In this document: in pieces, positions 21,228-22,365 of the stretch
Layout of the letters: the number at the start of each line of letters is the position of its first letter
How positions within the stretch are numbered: the stretch's first letter is position 1
Virus record (IMG/VR): IMGVR_UViG_3300043448_001330
Location: 1 to 22,365 of that record
Reading direction: 5' to 3' (one strand)
Length of the DNA: 22,365 nt
Source of the DNA: a virus
Position numbers and translations under genes: made by a program
Notes under the pieces: generated by a model
Database searches by the model: none
What the model saw: the letters and a program-made list of their open reading frames with translations, nothing else
What the model was told of the DNA's origin: nothing

Positions 21228-22365
21228 CAAAAATCAAACTCTACTACGCAGATAAACCACCCGAAGATTTAGTAGATCTTGAGGTTCAAAATTTAGTCGT
21301 TACTGGGCAGTTAGGTGGCAGCGGTCTTACTATCAATAACGGAATTTTAAGTGGTGGTCATATCATATTACGATATGCAGACCAAGCTGATTGGATTTTA
21401 GAAAATCCTACTTTACTTGAAGGTGAAGTTGGTCTTGAAGTTGATACGAGTAGATTAAAAATTGGAAATGGAACTAGTGATTGGCTCTCTTTACCATATA
21501 TTGGTGGTGGTGGATCTCAAGGTATTCAAGGAACAATAAGTAATTTTCAGGGAACACAAGGTCCATCAAGTAATTTCCAAGGAACACAGGGAAGACAAGG
21601 AACTCAAGGTATAACAGGGCAAGGTGTTCAAGGTGTACAAGGTTTTTTAAGTAATTTTCAAGGAACTCAAGGATCACAGGGATCTCAAGGTATACAAGGA
21701 AGACAAGGATCGCAAGGATCGCAAGGTCTTCAAGGTCTTCAAGGACAAATAAGTAATTTTCAAGGATCTCAAGGAATTCAAGGAAATCAAGGATTTCAAG
21801 GAACTCAAGGATTTCAAGGTTCTCAGGCATCTCAAGGAACTCAAGGAAGGCAAGGAATTCAGGGATCACTTGGAATTCAAGGTAATCAAGGCGTTCAAGG
21901 TGTCCAAGCATCACAAGGTGTTCAAGGTGTTCAATCAACACAAGGTAATCAGGGTGTTCAAGCAACACAAGGTAATCAAGGTGTTCAAGGTGTTCAAGCA
22001 ACACAGGGAAATCAAGGTGTTCAGGGTAGACAGGGAACTCAAGGATTAAGTAACCAAGGAATTCAAGGAACTTTAAGTAATTTCCAAGGAACACAAGGTC
22101 CGATAAGCAATTTTCAAGGTCTTCAGGGTAGTCAAGCAACACAAGGAATTCAAGGAAGACAAGGTCTTCAAGGAACAGGATCTCAAGGTGTTCAAGGAAA
22201 ACAGGGTATTCAAGGAACAATAAGTAACTTCCAAGGAACACAAGGACTGCAAGGATCTCAAGCAACTCAAGGAAGACAGGGACTTCAAGGCGTTGGTTCT
22301 CAAGGTAATCAAGGTGTTCAATCAACGCAAGGAACTCAGGGACGCCAAGGAATTCAAGGTTCTCA
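21224..22365 (+). CDS. Collagen-like tail adhesin with Mtd-type N-terminal domain (right-end partial)
   Basis: The reading frame is open from ATG 21224 to the window end (380 codons, no stop), so the gene is incomplete. Residues 1-90 hold [20 protein letters not shown] followed by [16 protein letters not shown]. This is the short N-terminal domain seen at the base of phage receptor-binding proteins such as Mtd. After GGGG the rest is a Gly-X-Gln collagen-like repeat ([15 protein letters not shown]), with seven SNFQ interruptions and several triplets in which Gly is replaced by Ala or Ser (ASQ, ATQ, STQ). It should form a long trimeric fibre ending in a receptor-binding tip beyond the window. 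Starts within the previous stop. Confidence 0.85.
   Translation, partial: MTKIKLYYADKPPEDLVDLEVQNLVVTGQLGGSGLTINNGILSGGHIILRYADQADWILENPTLLEGEVGLEVDTSRLKIGNGTSDWLSLPYIGGGGSQGIQGTISNFQGTQGPSSNFQGTQGRQGTQGITGQGVQGVQGFLSNFQGTQGSQGSQGIQGRQGSQGSQGLQGLQGQISNFQGSQGIQGNQGFQGTQGFQGSQASQGTQGRQGIQGSLGIQGNQGVQGVQASQGVQGVQSTQGNQGVQATQGNQGVQGVQATQGNQGVQGRQGTQGLSNQGIQGTLSNFQGTQGPISNFQGLQGSQATQGIQGRQGLQGTGSQGVQGKQGIQGTISNFQGTQGLQGSQATQGRQGLQGVGSQGNQGVQSTQGTQGRQGIQGS
21515..22365 (+). repeat. Gly-X-Gln collagen repeat with SNFQ interruptions
   Basis: About 280 codons of G-X-Q triplets (GGN NNN CAA/CAG), a 9-base period at DNA level. SNFQ interruptions begin at 21539, 21569, 21650, 21752, 22076, 22106 and 22223. 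A shortened SNQ version lies at 22049. Each SNFQ adds one residue and shifts the triplet phase. Near-identical pieces (AAGTAATTTTCAAGG) recur, making the tract recombination-prone. The tract continues past the window. Confidence 0.9.

Noticed and set aside
21474-22325. Long leftward open frame of 283 codons opposite the collagen tract, rich in Leu and Glu
   Set aside because: It is a mirror of the Gly-X-Gln repeat: a 9-base period gives a stop-free complement. It has no plausible start context or domain.
21224-22365. Diversity-generating retroelement suggested by the Mtd-type domain
   Set aside because: No template repeat, reverse transcriptase or variable-tip domain is visible in the window.
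21830-22365. CRISPR-like short repeats at the right end
   Set aside because: The repeats keep a 9-base coding period with no constant spacer length. They encode collagen-like triplets.

Overview
The window is a stretch of a T4-like cyanophage genome (contractile-tailed myovirus of Synechococcus or Prochlorococcus). Three things support this. There is a string of recognisable T4 core genes: gp33, gp59, gp32, gp53, gp48, gp4, gp54-like, gp26, a gp51-like candidate, gp27 and gp5. There are cyanobacteria-type small proteins (DUF4278 and DUF1825). There is also a phage PhoH and a flavin-dependent thymidylate synthase. The DNA is AT-rich and tightly packed, with many ATGA, TGATG and TAATG overlaps, and no stretch over 100 bases outside the first 83 lacks a gene. 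I saw no tRNA, rRNA, CRISPR array or insertion sequence.

Layout. (1) 1-5255, + strand: a nucleotide-metabolism, replication and late-transcription block. It runs from a palindromic leader through small DUF4278 and cyanophage-specific proteins, a strong terminator, ThyX, an FmdB-like small protein, PhoH, a PD-(D/E)XK nuclease, gp33 (late-transcription co-activator), gp59 (helicase loader) and a DUF1825 protein to gp32 (single-strand binding protein). gp32 has its own perfect host-type promoter and its own terminator. (2) 5270-7731, - strand: a four-gene operon for gp53, gp48, an unknown 139-residue protein and gp4. (3) 7764-22365, + strand: a tail, baseplate and adhesin module. It holds a gp54-like tube initiator, gp26, a gp51-like assembly factor, two large related tape-measure-like proteins (the second carrying two wall-degrading domains), gp27, a lysozyme-less gp5 OB protein, a 1113-residue multidomain virion protein, a separate beta-helix spike protein, a 296-residue fibre-type protein, and a collagen-like adhesin that runs off the right end.

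How they work together. Region 1 gives deoxynucleotide supply, helicase loading at replication forks and the switch to late transcription. Regions 2 and 3 are late structural genes building the hub, wedge, tube start, spike and host-recognition parts. The most striking feature is how the T4 gp5 functions are redistributed. The OB fold, the lytic activity and the beta-helix spike sit in three separate proteins. The lytic part is doubled (lambda-R-like GH104 plus M23 peptidase) and fused to a tape-measure-like chain. Other items to look at are a PEBP-like domain inside a virion protein, a Gly-X-Gln collagen with regularly recurring SNFQ interruptions, and a promoter-like element overlapping the gp32 terminator that would read antisense into the baseplate operon.

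Functions are assigned by recognising sequence motifs and gene order. No database search was run.
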